DNA of 64,000 bases from Agarophyton chilense (lineage: Eukaryota; Rhodophyta; Florideophyceae; Gracilariales; Gracilariaceae): the NCBI GenBank assembly GCA_030374765.1, contig JARGXX010000013.1, positions 682,001 through 746,000 of the forward strand, given 5' to 3'. Below are positions 11,101 to 22,135 of the stretch, in pieces; position 1 is the stretch's first letter; each line of letters starts with the position of its first letter. A model generated the notes under the pieces. It was given only the letters and a program-made list of their open reading frames with translations, searched no databases and had not been told where the DNA came from. A program made the translations under genes and the position numbers.

Positions 11101-11388
11101 GATGGCGTCCTGGGTGTGGAGGGAGAGAGAGAGCTGGTCTTGGAGGTAGGAGTCATGTTGTGCGAGAGGGACGTTGTCGGAAGGGCGATGTGAGGGAGGA
11201 GGATGAGGGGGGAGTTGTGAGGTGGACTTGTGGCGTTTTGTGCGGGGGGGGAAGCTGGGTTCATTTCCGCCAGGGGAGAGGAAGCGCTTGTTGGTGGAGA
11301 GGCGATGAGGGCACGTTCTCTGGTGCCGCTGGAGGGCGGGGATTTCTCGGGCGAAGAAGGAGCAACCGTTGAAGCAGCAGGAAGGCAT
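8126..11388 (-). pseudogene. Plavaka-like DDE transposase (one frameshift, one or more stops)
   Basis: The chosen ATG at 11388 starts MPSCCFNGCSFFARE...LQRHQRTC, a C2H2-like finger typical of the N-terminus of Plavaka transposases. Coding then shifts one frame near 10,705, at a TTTT/CCCC-rich spot. The second frame carries the core: GIDSFIGLVQIYSDKSSTS, YPLHITLLNFSDSFRR, then ADIPEAKDILAISHG and HLCHRCSVP. A TAG interrupts NP-NIFPSEPLHNFHLGVSK near 9,846. The same frame continues to 8126 with KFHFLDHIVDDIRRFEGL and FEQAHTLFKAHYSRTSKR. These blocks and their order match the fungal/algal Plavaka family of cut-and-paste enzymes. The rest of the first frame past 10,700 is open only because of base skew. 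Confidence 0.7.
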
Positions 11389-11499
11389 GGTGGGTGGAGG
11401 AGAGGTGGTGGGAAAGAAGTTGGTAGGGGGCGTGGACGGAGAGAGAGTATGGCGCACACAGGGCACGTGACAGGGGAGGGCGGTGGAGAATAATATAGA

Positions 11500-11900
11500 A
11501 TGCAAGGCACGTGAGGTCTGCCAGGTCAGGCTGCGATTCTATTGCGATTGATATGGATGGTACTAAATGTTCAATTTCTATTTTGAGGTCCATTTTGGGA
11601 CCGGTTGTTTGTACTAATCTGTCACTCTAGAGCGCACAAAGATTGAATCTGCTCCTGCACCACTTCTCTACTTTTACCTTTAAACTGCGGCGACAGAAAG
11701 ATTCACGCTAGTTTTACCTCCATCACAACTAGAAAAACTGTAGATATGTGCTAGTTTTCCTTCCCATACAAACTAGCACTAATGAACGAATGATAATTTT
11801 TTCGGAAATTAACACCTCCAAATTTGGATAAATTCACGGGTTTTTCGGTCATTTCAATTCGTCCTTTTTTTACAACGGAACTAGCATTCCGAGAACACTG
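11500..11900. repeat. Subterminal region with repeated CTAGTTTT / AACTAG motifs
   Basis: The core motif CTAGT or its complement ACTAG occurs about five times between 11,704 and 11,895, in both orientations. Clusters of short motifs near the ends are characteristic of En/Spm-type elements, where the transposase or its partner binds. No gene is seen here. Confidence 0.4.
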
Positions 11901-13211
11901 ACGGGGTCGTCGGCACAGGGGGTAACCTCATCGGTAAAGGGCTGAAGGGACCCACTAATGAGCTCTTCGCCTGTTAATGATCGATTCGCCCCACTGGGGA
12001 TGGCTGGCTTCTCAAAACCCCAAAATCTTCCACCATTGGATATCCTTTCACCGATGCGACAGAGACACCTCCAGGTAAGTCTCCAGCTGCGCAATGGTGT
12101 ATTCCGTACCCAAGAAAATCTCCTCCACACCAGTCTGGTGGATAAGCTCCACTCTAGAGAGAGGAATCCGGAAGATAAGACCAACAGGTGAGAAAGCATA
12201 GTTGGTGATCCGAGGATTGGAGCAACGGCTGTCCCAGGTAATACCGTCGTGGGAGGCTTTAAAAGCGAGAACGGCCACTAGAACGGCCCACTCCGCGAGA
12301 GCCACAGACCAAATGATTTGACAGTAACCCTAGCTTTGGTCTCTATGGTTACCGAAGGGTGCTAGCACGTGAGAAATCAGGACGCACAACCATTGAAGTA
12401 CCTCGTAGCCCTCCCACCAGACGGGACGAGTAACATAACATTTGCGGATATTCTAAGTCCTTTGAGAAAAAATATCCATGCAAAGGAAACTATGAATGGT
12501 ACGCACGACACTACTCCGACAACGGATCCGGGCCTTGGTGGCAGCGTCCTCGCCACGACAGTCACGACCCAACCAGTGAATGGTATCGAAGGGTGTGTTA
12601 AACATCACCACTTACGAGTCAAGCTTCAGCCCCTTCGTGACGGACCGACACGGTGCAACAGTCCTACCAGGTTGCGAAAGTAGAAGAATTCGTCCTTGCA
12701 CCGCAGATACGGTAGGTCGCTCGGGATGGTGTTAGGGGAAAAAACCGAAACGGTGACTGCTGCTGACGCTTCTGAACGCAAGCCTGTCTCCCAGGACGGG
12801 AACAAAACTCCCTGGAACGCATCGGTGGAACTAGTTGCACTAAGCCAAGACGGTGACTGTCTCAACTATTCCATGAGGCATAAACAGGAAGGGTGGGATG
12901 CTTGTACTGCGAACCGAACCCGGTGGTGTCGATCGGGACTGGCCAAGAGGTGGCTTCCAAGTGTATCGCGTTGAGATCCTTCTGCAGCGGACCAAAAGGA
13001 TTAAGGGTTAAAGGCCGTCTGCTGAACGAATACGGATCGTTATACCCGGATCCTGGAGAAAAACCAACTGTCGCACCAGAGATGGGATATGACGACGATT
13101 CCGGAGCGATAACGGACAGGCCACGACCATGACCACGAGAGCGGGAGCGGATCAGAGGCTACGAGATACCGCGGCTGCCGTTTGTAGCGCGGGTACCCTT
13201 ACTAGTCATGG
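11880..13211 (-). pseudogene. Decayed coding remnant, possibly a third copy of the Gypsy antisense ORF
   Basis: An ATG at 13211 starts a Ser/Gly/Arg-rich frame (MTSKGTRATNGSRG) that is open, apart from a TAG, to about 12,860 and includes YNDPYSFSRRPLTLNPFG. Further minus-strand coding-like blocks follow in shifted frames; one at 12,305-12,048 reads EWAVLVAVLAFKASHDGITW and VELIHQTGVEEIFLGTEY. The order (disordered N-terminus, then a hydrophobic W..L....V..LAF block) recalls the antisense ORFs at 38,292-40,127 and 46,015-48,123. Identity is too low to prove by eye. Several frameshifts and stops make it non-functional. Confidence 0.3.
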
Positions 13212-14127
13212 TGGCCAACAGAGATGTAGAGGAAGACCGACGCGGTATTGCCTAGGAGCCAAGGTCTTTGTACCCACTGTCGAGAGGCTCTCACGCCAGG
13301 TGTAAATCGTGACGGTCGTGCAATGTGTCCTCAGAGGTGCTAGAATTCTCCGCGGACTGCTTGGCCGAGATCTGAAGGGGCCCCAACGACACGGAAAGCA
13401 CACCCGTGATCGTGGTCGACACAAGGCGAGAACCATCACCGTGTTCGTTTGACTCTCCGGCAGACATGTGACTTCCACCACGATGTTTCGTGAAGTCCGC
13501 GTCCACCGCGACCAGTTCAATCCACCCGATACGATTCGAGAACGGAAAGAGAGAAAAAAGGGAGGGAAAGAAGACGAATGGAAACAATGACAGCAAAAAA
13601 TTCCGGCGCGAAGAAGGAGAAGAAGCGGAGAAGACACCGACGAGATATGAAGTTCGCGCACCCGGAATACGCAACGGAGAAGGACCTAAAACCGATTGAT
13701 ACACGAACTCCTAACCATGATTGGCAACATTTACGGAATGTTTGGTCGCTAAGCCGTTACGATCTACCACGTGGGATGAACCTCAAGCACTACGGATGTT
13801 GTCGAAACGGTTCGGCTCATCGCACTGTATCACCGAACGGTATGGTGCATCCTGCACTGGCTGTTGCTGCACTGTAGTACACCACACTTGCAAACGCACT
13901 ATGGTACAACCACGGAGCGTGGCTGTCGCTAGGAAGGGGATCTGTAGTATAGGGAGGTACACCAATGAGGTAATTATGCCACGTGGTGGACCTGAATGGC
14001 TGCCTGCATGCGCCGTGTACTACAGTGATTTAGTTAGCAAATAGGTTATATTTTTGTTAAGTTAGTATTAGTTAGATAAGAGTAAGTAGATATATAGGCG
14101 CCCCTCAAGTGCACCTCCCCGTAACTA
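13212..14127. other. No gene supported; repeat-derived sequence
   Basis: Short ORFs on both strands look random. If the remnant to the left is a Gypsy antisense ORF, this should hold that element's LTR, but no second copy exists in the window to test it. Confidence 0.35.
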
Positions 14128-15422
14128 CAGTGCGTTTCAAAAACGTATCCCTTTACAAAAAATGCGCCAAAAAGGCATTTCACATACTGTAGAGCACATT
14201 TCTTAGCAAATAAAAACCACCACGTCAATAACCCTGTTTCCAAAGTATATCCTTTATACAATCATTAGCTCAATTATGGCTCGTGGGCCGCCTCTGACAC
14301 GTTCTGAACAGCTGTAAATCATGGAATTGGTAGGTCAGGGTATGATTTCAGCATATATAGCCCGAAAACGCAAGCGCAGCCCGAAAACAATCAGCATCTT
14401 CAAAAACACCCACTACATATGGCACGAAGCGGTCAACTGGCCGTCTTGCGCCACTAGCTCCAGCCGATAAGCATGGCACTAAGCGAGAACTATGCCGCAA
14501 CACTTCATCTTGCAGAAAATTGTCAAAAATCTAAATTTGCCTCTATCAAGAAGTACTATATGCCGTAAGGTTGATTGTCAAAACTTGTTCAAGTACGCGA
14601 AAATGAGGAAAACGTTTTTCTTAAAAGATAATAACTAGAAGAATCGTGTAGAATGGTGTGCAAAAAAGGCTTATTGGAAAACTGAATGGAATAAGGGTTT
14701 GGTTACCGACGAAAAGAAGTTGACCTTGATGATCCGGATTGTTATAAATTTAATTGGCATGATCTACGAAAAGAAAAAAAAGAATTTGTGACCAGGCGTT
14801 TAGGAGGGACATCAGTAATGGTTCGGGCTGTAATTTCTATAAAAAGAGCAACTGATGTGGCTTTTTTTGAAACTACTATGAAATCTGGGAAGTATGCTGA
14901 GGTTCTAGAAAACTATCTGCTACCTTTTGCAAACTGTATACACGGAGATGAATTCATTTTTGAGCAACACAATGCACCTGTGGATACGTCTAATTCTATG
15001 AAACAGGGGTTCAATAGCCTAAATATGTCGGTTATGGAATGGCCTGCGCGCTCTTCACCTCGAACCTACCGAAAATATTCGGTGAAAGTTGGCTAGAATG
15101 GTTCATGGGCAAGGAAGGCAATTTGATACAATTTTTGATTTGAAAAATTGTATTAAAGATTGTTGGGAAAAGACTGGCAGTAATGCTATCAATCCTTTTA
15201 TAGAATCAATACCGAAGGGTTGTATAAGTGTTATACAGGCTAAAGGAGCAAAAATAAACTACTAGAATCCCGTTAGAGTAAAAAGGATGCAATAAAGGTT
15301 ATGTATTTGAAACAGTATTTTTACTTCAAAATTTTTTTCACACTGATTTGGTTTATTTTACTGTAGCAAAAACGTCGATGTTTGGAAACTTTGCGCGACT
15401 GATAGGATTTTGAAACTGACTT
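14128..15422 (+). mobile_element. Tc1/mariner-like element
   Basis: The ends are imperfect inverted repeats: left CAGTGCGTTTCAAAAACG, and right, read on the opposite strand, AAGTCAGTTTCAAAATCC. TA lies outside both (14,126-14,127 and 15,423-15,424), as expected for this superfamily. Length is 1,295 bp, close to a full Tc1 element, with a single broken transposase inside. Confidence 0.7.
14276..15265 (+). pseudogene. Tc1/mariner transposase, multiply broken
   Basis: ATG at 14276 is followed by a helix-turn-helix start, PPLTRSEQL (then a stop) and IMELVGQGMISAYIARK. The catalytic domain is spread over frames. GLVTDEKKLT with LDDPDCYKFNW after a frame change holds the first catalytic Asp. A clean stretch is TRRLGGTSVMVRAVIS through EFIFEQHNAPVDTS. 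The second Asp, normally in QDNAP, is His here (EQHNAP). WPARSS follows, and the last acidic position is lost to another frameshift. The span of about 330 codons is normal for the family. The copy cannot encode an active enzyme. Confidence 0.75.
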
Positions 15423-15424
15423 TA

Positions 15425-16990
15425 CGTGACGAGGAGTGCCACTGTAGGGCGGGCGGATGGTAAGATATATATCGTCACCAAGCATAGCCTCCCCCGTCAC
15501 TATTGTAAATACGAGCACTTACTAGGCTGCTTATACCCCTTTTGATTTATACAGTCGATTATAAAGCTCGGCCTAGTGTCCTTCCGGTTTTCCGGACCCG
15601 CGTGTGCTGTATATTACCATCCACCAAGCTTGTCTGAGTACGCCCGCCGTTCCCATTGAACCTTTTAGTGCCTGGAGCTGCCACATCTCACAGCTATCTT
15701 CAATATCCGCTTCTTAGGTCGAGCACATCCCGCGCTCTCTAGAACCGACATGTCTTGCAACCTCGCTACCGTTTTAGTTTATACCACAAACGGCACCTCT
15801 TCGTCAACTATGTTCCAACTCTCATAAAGGTTTACCCCTCGCTGAAGCCAACTACCTAAAATCTACACGGTAAACACTATTTGCTTTACCGGTTACTTCG
15901 AGGAGTTTTCATGGTGCCCTAATATCATTAACGTTTTTTACGCTTTCTTTCTACGGTGGCCTCACTAGCGCGCTCCGGAACTGAAGACGACACCAGACTG
16001 TCGAGTTGTTTGTACTAAAGTACAATTTAGAGGAATATTAAAAAAAATAGTTTCAAAATATAGTGCGATTTGTATTGTATCGCGACGATTGTTGTCAAAA
16101 TGCTCGAAGATATATCACGATGGATAAATTTTATTTTTGAAAATGGCATGTTCGCTGCAGCTGACTGTTGGCTTTCTTTCATTTCTGTGAATTGTTTTCA
16201 AAGCTGCAAGTGCCCATAAAACACCCGTCCGCGCTCCACATGAGTTTTTGTGCAGCCATTTGTCGTTGTTTCAATGGGCCCTATTACCATAGTCGACGTG
16301 ATAACACCACAATAAAACAAAACCAGTCCCTCCTCGTTTCATTTACCTTGTGAAATTAAACTTTATTACTTTTATATCTATTACAAACATTAGCGTCCGA
16401 TTTCGCCATACATATATATATATATATATATATCTATATATATATCAATCTTCATCGCACAAACGGCCTAGAAATCGATCGAAAAGACGCGTTTATTACC
16501 CTCACCGAAATTTGCCAAACTTTGCCAACATTTGAATCCTTATACAACTGGTAAAAACGTACTACCCTGTTCTAAAATTCTTTTTGTTTGAGCAGACTCC
16601 TGCAACAGTGACGCAAGTGATCTTTGTAATGATTATTATGATTACGATGAAGAACGGAAACCAGACTGAAGTTGATTCTCACAGCGCTGTCATGAAATGT
16701 GTATGACGTGTAGATATATGTTCATTTATTAGCACCTTACCCCGCTTAGCCGAGACATCGACAGAGTAAGTCCTACAGCGCAATGGGCAGCTATCGGTAT
16801 TACAGTAAACATAAACAACTCCAGCCGAAAACAAGAAAGAACTTACTTAGAGAAGTAGACGTGTGAGTGAAGGTTCTGATAGAAGGCGGTAAGTAGGTGG
16901 GCAGAGAAATAGACACACCCAGCACATGGGGGGAGACAGCTGCACTGCTGTCCCCCCCGATGATCAAGGTGACGCTCGGGTGATCATGAG
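15425..16990. other. No gene seen, AT-rich spacer
   Basis: I find only short random ORFs. The one clear feature is an AT microsatellite (16,409-16,446). Confidence 0.5.
16409..16446. repeat. (TA)n microsatellite
   Basis: An uninterrupted TA run of about 25 bases is followed, after TC, by about ten more TA bases. It is simple sequence with no coding role. Confidence 0.9.
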
Positions 16991-17019
16991 TCGACGTGGC
17001 CACTTGTTATTGTCAGAAG

Positions 17020-17960
17020 AGCTTCACCTGCATACACTAGTGTATACAGACGCGGAGGCAGATAGGGGAAGTTAGCTACCCCTCGGAGACGCCGTTGTGC
17101 GACCAGTCGGTAGCGTTTGCAAGAAAAACAACCTTGACGCGGCGGTGACAGAAATGCTACTGTCGGAGTAGACCTGCCCCATGCCAGATGCTACCAAGTT
17201 CAGCCTTTATACTATCCAGGCATCCGAAAAACCTAGTCCCGGCAACTCATTACCTCCAATGCCAGCACTACGCGACGCGTAAAATCCGTCTGGTGCAGTC
17301 ACGGAGACAAGTGCCAGTGGTTGGTACACTGCATCGCCGAGATTCGTCGAACGTAGAGTCCGCTGTGCTCTTTTGTTCAGAAACCCGCTACTATCCGGTC
17401 AAACGGAATTCTATTTCTGCAGCAGGTCCAGAAGTCCACCCCATAAAGGATTTTGTTGGTATCCAAGGCGTAGTGGACGGCGTCTGGACTTGCCTTTTCG
17501 ATGTGTGAGCATAACAGTCATCTCAGAGTCCATTATGCTCACATCACTTGGTCGAACATGCCCGACTGACACTGCGCGGCATTGAAAAATGAAAGCAAAG
17601 ACCGATGCTGCACATGCTCCGATTTCTGGCATCCTATCAGAAGACACACCCGACAGTGTGACGCGATGCATTATTTAAGCGCTCAGACCAAGGCGTTTCT
17701 GAGTAAGAGGTCGATCCCTGCCCGTGCGATTGATGTAACCGGAAACCATGGCGGAGACAAGAGGGTTACGGGTAGGAGCAGTGAGACCTTGCCTCTCATG
17801 GAAACTGGCAACGACGCTGACATATTATCTGACAGAGTTTGGCCCGATGCGCCCTTAGAGGTAAAGGTACCCCAGGTATTCCAGCACATCTCCTTCAGTA
17901 GCCGGCAGCGGTTGCCGTCTATTCTCATCGCAGAACAGCAGCCACTTCCTATTTGACTGC
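17020..17960 (-). pseudogene. Tyrosine recombinase (DIRS-type integrase), decayed
   Basis: From about 17,947 downward one minus frame reads KWLLFCDENRRQPLPATEGD and DVLEYLGYLYL, a stop, GRIGPNSVR, a stop, then YVSVVASFHERQGLTAPTRN and PLVSAMVSGY. This is the SAM-like N-terminal domain of tyrosine recombinases of YR retroelements. In a shifted frame the catalytic half follows near 17,600-17,420 with FIFQCRAVSVGHVRPSDVSI and LTHRKGKSRRRPLRLGY, matching the first conserved Arg region and the beta-sheet. The HxxR...Y end, expected near 17,100, is too damaged to name. Such enzymes insert circular cDNA without an aspartate-glutamate integrase. Confidence 0.55.
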
Positions 17961-18336
17961 TTCGGTTCTTCCTCTTCTTTGCGGCCCAACCATGATCAAC
18001 TAACAAATCTGCCGCCGCTTTAGCTCCTCCGGTACTCCTCTTCGTCCCGGTTCGTGACATCACCGCGTCCCAAATACCTCTGTTCCACAGTGCAGCTATC
18101 CGACCGTGACCACTGCTACTCCCCATCATGCGTTCAGACGGCATGATATCTGAAGCAATAGCAGGCCGTTCTCCGTTGAGCGAAAGACCTCTGTGTGGAA
18201 TACCAGACCGCGTAAGCGCGCGAACTATGCTTGCGCTGGCTAGTAGGAAGCTAACACCACTCCATGAACTTTCTCTGCCTCGATCTTCCCGACCACTAGA
18301 GGGAGAAATTCGAGCGGGGCGTTCCAGAATTGCGCT

Positions 18337-19331
18337 CTAGCGTCGCCCCAGTTCTCCCCCATCTGTCTGGCAAAGGTACTTCCACCGCGCAACTAACATT
18401 TTCCCTACCGACCAGTCCCGGAACATGATGTGGTCGAGGTGTTTTTTTCGGCGGATGGAGCGCAAGAAGCTGTCCGTGGCTCGTGCGTCGCCCGGGTCCC
18501 ACGTCCGGAACAGTGCGTCAGCGAACCAGTTCACCGCAGACGGGATCCAACGAGCCTCTATGGTTACTCCCAGCGCGTTCATCATGGCTCTCAGACGTCA
18601 AAGCTCCGCCATCATTGGACGCAGGGCTGACACCATGGCGTTCAAAACGTAGACTGCCGCCCGATTGTCCTTGTGAAGGAGCAACCGGCGTACGCTTGGC
18701 TGGGAAACGTAGTCGGCGAAGTGCCGCTGCAAGAGAATCCGTATTGCTTTTCTTTCCCGCAACGTGAAGCTCTGCGCGCGATCCTCTGCCGTCCAGAAAC
18801 CTCGACCTTCCCACAAACCTTGTGATCCTGCTTCCTCGTCGAACCCCACTGTTCCACCGTAGCCCACTCTATCCGCGTCGCTGTGAGAGAGAGTCTGCCA
18901 CTCCGCAAAAGTGCCGCACTTTTTCCAACAACACTCAACGGCGATTGTGTTGAGACAGTAGAAGAAGCTGCCTTGCCAGGCAGAGCATCTTGAGGCGCTT
19001 CGACTCTCTGCGATTTACACCTTCATGCGAGCTGTGTCCAGGTGCACACCGAGGTGGTCCAGCTGCCGTTTTCCGTCCCAACACCCTTTCGAAGGATGTC
19101 AGGTTATGCCCAATCGAATTAAAAGCGCGTCAAATATTCTTCCCGTGCGCCTGCAGTCCTTTCACGTAGAAGCCCGACTTCCCGGTGGGGGTGCAACCAG
19201 GAAGTTCTCGATATACGGCAGCATGCGGTAGCCCACTCGCTCCCTAACGTACTGTACGATAGGGTGGAGCAGCTTGGTACACAAAATCGAACGTCTCCAT
19301 CCAAAAGGGAGCGCGATACACCGGTAGAACC
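18337..19331 (-). pseudogene. DIRS-type reverse transcriptase C-terminus plus RNase H
   Basis: The first minus-strand codons after the LTR read FYRCIALPFGWRRS, then RVGYRMLPYIENFLVAPP. YIEN replaces the catalytic YIDD/YLDD box, so the enzyme is dead. After stops comes LDHLGVHLDT, the RT/RNase H connection. The RNase H part is nearly continuous from about 18,920: RVGYGGTVGF, FTLRERKAIRILLQRHF, LLLHKDNRAAVYVLN and WIPSAVNWFADALFRTWDPGD. This RNase H style, with HKDN and NxxADALSR, is typical of DIRS and related elements, not of Gypsy. At least three stops lie in the frame. Confidence 0.7.
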
Positions 19332-19778
19332 TGTGAAGAAGCGATAATCACGGTTGAGCCCGGTAAGCCGCCGGGCCTTGAAGGATCTTGCAGGTAACAC
19401 GTGTACGGGTCGACCTCAGGTGGACTCATATAGATTATTTATTTAATTTAATTAGTGTAATAGATTAACACTACAGTGCCAGGGAGATCTCCGCTCCTCG
19501 CCAGTACTATTTACTTGGCTCGAGTGACGCTTCTCCCTAAGAGTACGGCTGGCACCATTAGGATACTAAAAAACCCCCTTTGGTATATTAGTTCCACCCT
19601 TTGGTCTTCAAGCCATCGTTTCCGTAGCTCCAACCTGTAGTACTACGCAGTAAACGCCAGCCCATTTCACCAAGTACTCGGGGAGTGCCACCGTCAAGGA
19701 TACGAACCTCAGGACCCGCACTATCACTATATAACCGCTAGAGAACCTTACGCTGACTTAAACCGTCATTGCGTTACA
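19332..19778 (+). repeat. 5' LTR of Gypsy-A
   Basis: It begins TGTGAAGAAGCG and ends CATTGCGTTACA. It shares its length and most of its sequence with 48,508-48,952. The primer site follows three bases after the end. Confidence 0.85.
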
Positions 19779-19781
19779 TTT

Positions 19782-19792
19782 TGGTCTCCCGA
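19782..19792 (+). other. Primer-binding site of Gypsy-A
   Basis: TGGTCTCCCGA sits three bases inside the 5' LTR. Gypsy-B has the same eleven bases at 22,116, so both would prime from the same tRNA. I cannot name that tRNA. Confidence 0.7.
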
Positions 19793-19981
19793 ATTAGAAA
19801 CCTTTTTGAATAATTCAACGTAAGACTTAAACGAAGAATTATCCGGATTTCAATCTTTGGTTTTATTCCCCAATGGACTAGAAGTACAGAAGCAACCGCC
19901 ATTTTGGATGCAGGAGACACACCCAACCGATCCGACCATAGGACTCCTACGGCAGGATGAAGTGCGACTAAAACGCCGGCG

Positions 19982-21447
19982 ATGTCGTCTGACCCTCAGT
20001 TTGATACCGCTAGCGACCGTAGTAGCACGAGGAGCCTGCTGCAAGAAGTACTGACCCCATCGGATAATCCTGAAAGGATTCGCCGAGGACCCACGGTGGG
20101 AGCGCGTTTACGAGAACGTCTCGCCAAGGCCACCTCTGGGCCAGGGACACCTCAAGGAGAAACCACCCAGACCGAAGGAATTTCAGAAAACTTGGCGGCA
20201 GGTCTTGCCGACCTTCTCTGGCCCCGTCTCCGTGAGCTCTGCTCAACCCACGTGGATTCCATTATGGACGTGCGACTCGCTACGGCGATCGCTGACCATA
20301 CGGATTAAATCATCGCGCGAACCGTCCCTAAGGTATTGGAATCTAACTTATTCATAGACTCCCTCCTAAAGGCCGTTCAAGGAGCTGTCACCCGCCAGGC
20401 AGGCAATTCGGTCCCTAGGACCACCTCACCACAAGTTAACCATCCGGTCTCCATATAGCAACCCCCTACCAAGCCCCCAGGAGCGGCGTAATTACCCGCC
20501 CCTCGCCGGGAATACCATCAGGAAACCCCCATGGTGGGCCAATCTAGAAGCAGAAGAGAAGCTCCGCGTCTAGATGAGAGACAGGTTGCCCATCAGGAGA
20601 ATCCAAAGGAGTGACAAGCGAGGAGCAGGAGAGAAGCTCTGCGTCTAGAAGAGAGATAGCTGGCCCCACCCAACGGATTATATGAGGTACAGCGACCTCA
20701 GGTCTCCATCGGATCAGATAGAGAGATCGATTCTTTAGGTCCCTCCCCCTCTGGAAAGAAAAGAAGTATCCGCAGGAGAAAGAAAACAGGAAGAAGCAAG
20801 AGAAGAGACCATTCGGACACGATTGATTCCGAATCGGCCTCAACCGAAACGATGGACTCAAAAGTGGGTGAGGCTGCCGTTCGAGACCTCAGACCACTGA
20901 TAACCACAAACGAACTTTTCCTTAAGGTTCTAGACTACTGGAAATATCGGTTGGCCGACAAGCCCGCGAAATATTCTGGTTCGGTGGCTCCCACAGTCGC
21001 CAAATGGGCCAAACGGATGCAACTAACCATTACGGACAAGGTCTCGGGTTCTGATTCCATTGCTGTCCTTTTGTTTCTCAGTTTGTTCCGTACGGCCTGC
21101 GATCAGAACGGTGTCCACGAGGGCGCCGCTCTGTACCGTTTCCAATTCTTTACAGGAAAGGCGCGTGACCGAGTGGTTTCGAAGATATCTGGCACAACTG
21201 ACCTCGTGGATGCTCAAGACCGTAAGCTCTTCAGGTTATACACTCAGGTTGTTCATTACCTCTTGGAAACTTAGGCCACGGATGACGTTATAATGGACGC
21301 CCAACATGAAGTAATATCATTTAGGCAGAGCTCCAACATGACCGAACTGGCTTTCGCAGACGACCTATGGAAGAGGGCTTACCGATGTATAAAAATGTTC
21401 TCCGAAGGACGGCTTAATCGTCACTTCATCACGGGATTGCTCCCTGC
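19982..21447 (+). pseudogene. Gag of Gypsy-A, 5' part (split by Gypsy-B)
   Basis: One frame starts with MSSDPQFDTASDRSS and, despite stops (first at 20,306, others near 20,460-20,650 and at 21,272), holds coding-like sequence to the insertion point. A basic Ser/Arg-rich segment (KKRSIRRRKKTGRSKRR) precedes the capsid-like part (TTNELFLKVLDYWKYRL through FRLYTQVVHYLLET). The last residues are NRHFITGLLPA. After the 19,375-base insert plus duplication, the same frame resumes at 40,823 with IRTHVRNYHTEIP. All interruptions here are nonsense codons, not frameshifts. Confidence 0.7.
21443..21447. repeat. Left copy of Gypsy-B target-site duplication (CCTGC)
   Basis: The right copy is at 40,818-40,822. 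It is a perfect 5-bp duplication, as expected for Gypsy integrase, and falls inside Gypsy-A gag. Confidence 0.95.
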
Positions 21448-22113
21448 TGTAGAATTCTACTATGTCGGGGAATCCGATGGGTTGGTTTTTCGCGAAGTCG
21501 CGGTTGGAACTCATAAGTGAGTGATGTCATCAAACTTGTGATATGAAACGGCACACGGCGTAGGATGCCAGTAGGCAGGGTACAGTGTTGGGACACGTGG
21601 TATCACGAGTGGAGTGGCTTGCAACGGCGCATGTAGTGGCGATCCACGTGGCTGGTTTTATTACCCTCTGTAGATGTAAGTCCATTAGGGACCGTACCCA
21701 TACAGTGGTTTGGCTAAGTGGCTGACCACTGGGTATTATTTACGTATTATTTGGGCACTCACCCTGGCACACAGTATATAGTGGACCAGAGGTGAGCGCC
21801 GACTCCAAGTAAAGGAGACAACATGGGCATCATGGCTATTCTGTTCCTCGCTTAGGATTCCTTAACCGGAGATCCGGACCAGCTATAATAGATGTTCAGC
21901 CCCCAACCACTTCACGAGCCGTCTCGTACCTACGTCCCATAAACGTTTTACAGTTGCACTGTTCACCCTCGCTGGCGAGTAGTGGCCTTACACCCCACTT
22001 CCAGCTCGCTGGTGTTGTAGCTCTACCACCCCTTTTCCTTCGCCGCAAGCGACCCATTGGCAGTCCGAACGCTGTCGCAGGTGTCTGCTCTCTCCGTTAG
22101 AGCGGATACTACA
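21448..22113 (+). repeat. 5' LTR of Gypsy-B
   Basis: The ends are TGTAGAATTCTACTATG and GAGCGGATACTACA, an inverted TGTAG/CTACA. A TATATA box lies at about 21,773-21,778, a plausible promoter. The same elements occur in the 3' copy. Confidence 0.95.
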
Positions 22114-22115
22114 AG

Positions 22116-22135
22116 TGGTCTCCCGACTTCGAACC
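22116..22135 (+). other. Primer-binding site of Gypsy-B
   Basis: TGGTCTCCCGACTTCGAACC begins two bases after the LTR. Its complement contains a T-loop-like GGTTCGA and ends in CCA, as a tRNA 3' end should. Gypsy-A shares the first eleven bases. Confidence 0.75.

Larger units (their letters stand above)
5300..11900. mobile_element. Plavaka-like (En/Spm-CACTA superfamily) DNA transposon, approximate limits
   Basis: Two convergent genes, an accessory ORF (+) and a transposase (-), share a sharp compositional signature: the plus strand is strongly purine-rich from about 5,385 to 11,500 and normal outside. A cluster of CTAGTTTT/AACTAG motifs at 11,704-11,895 looks like a subterminal repeat region. 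The ends are estimated; no matched terminal repeat or target duplication was found. Confidence 0.5.
17000..19331 (-). mobile_element. DIRS-like tyrosine-recombinase retroelement, decayed and cut by Gypsy-A
   Basis: Reading the minus strand from 19,331 downward gives, in order, the C-terminal half of a reverse transcriptase, an RNase H and a tyrosine recombinase. That set and order is the DIRS-type organisation. The upstream RT half is missing because Gypsy-A's LTR starts exactly at 19,332. I could not find the missing half beyond the other LTR at 48,953. Confidence 0.65.

Noticed and set aside
8399-11193. Plus-strand ORFs opposite the Plavaka transposase
   Set aside because: They are Gly/Glu-rich shadows of the skewed strand, with no domain and irregular lengths.
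13943-14024. 82-bp unit with TGTAGTA...TACTACA ends as a small LTR or MITE
   Set aside because: Only 7-bp inverted ends, no target duplication and no second copy in the window.
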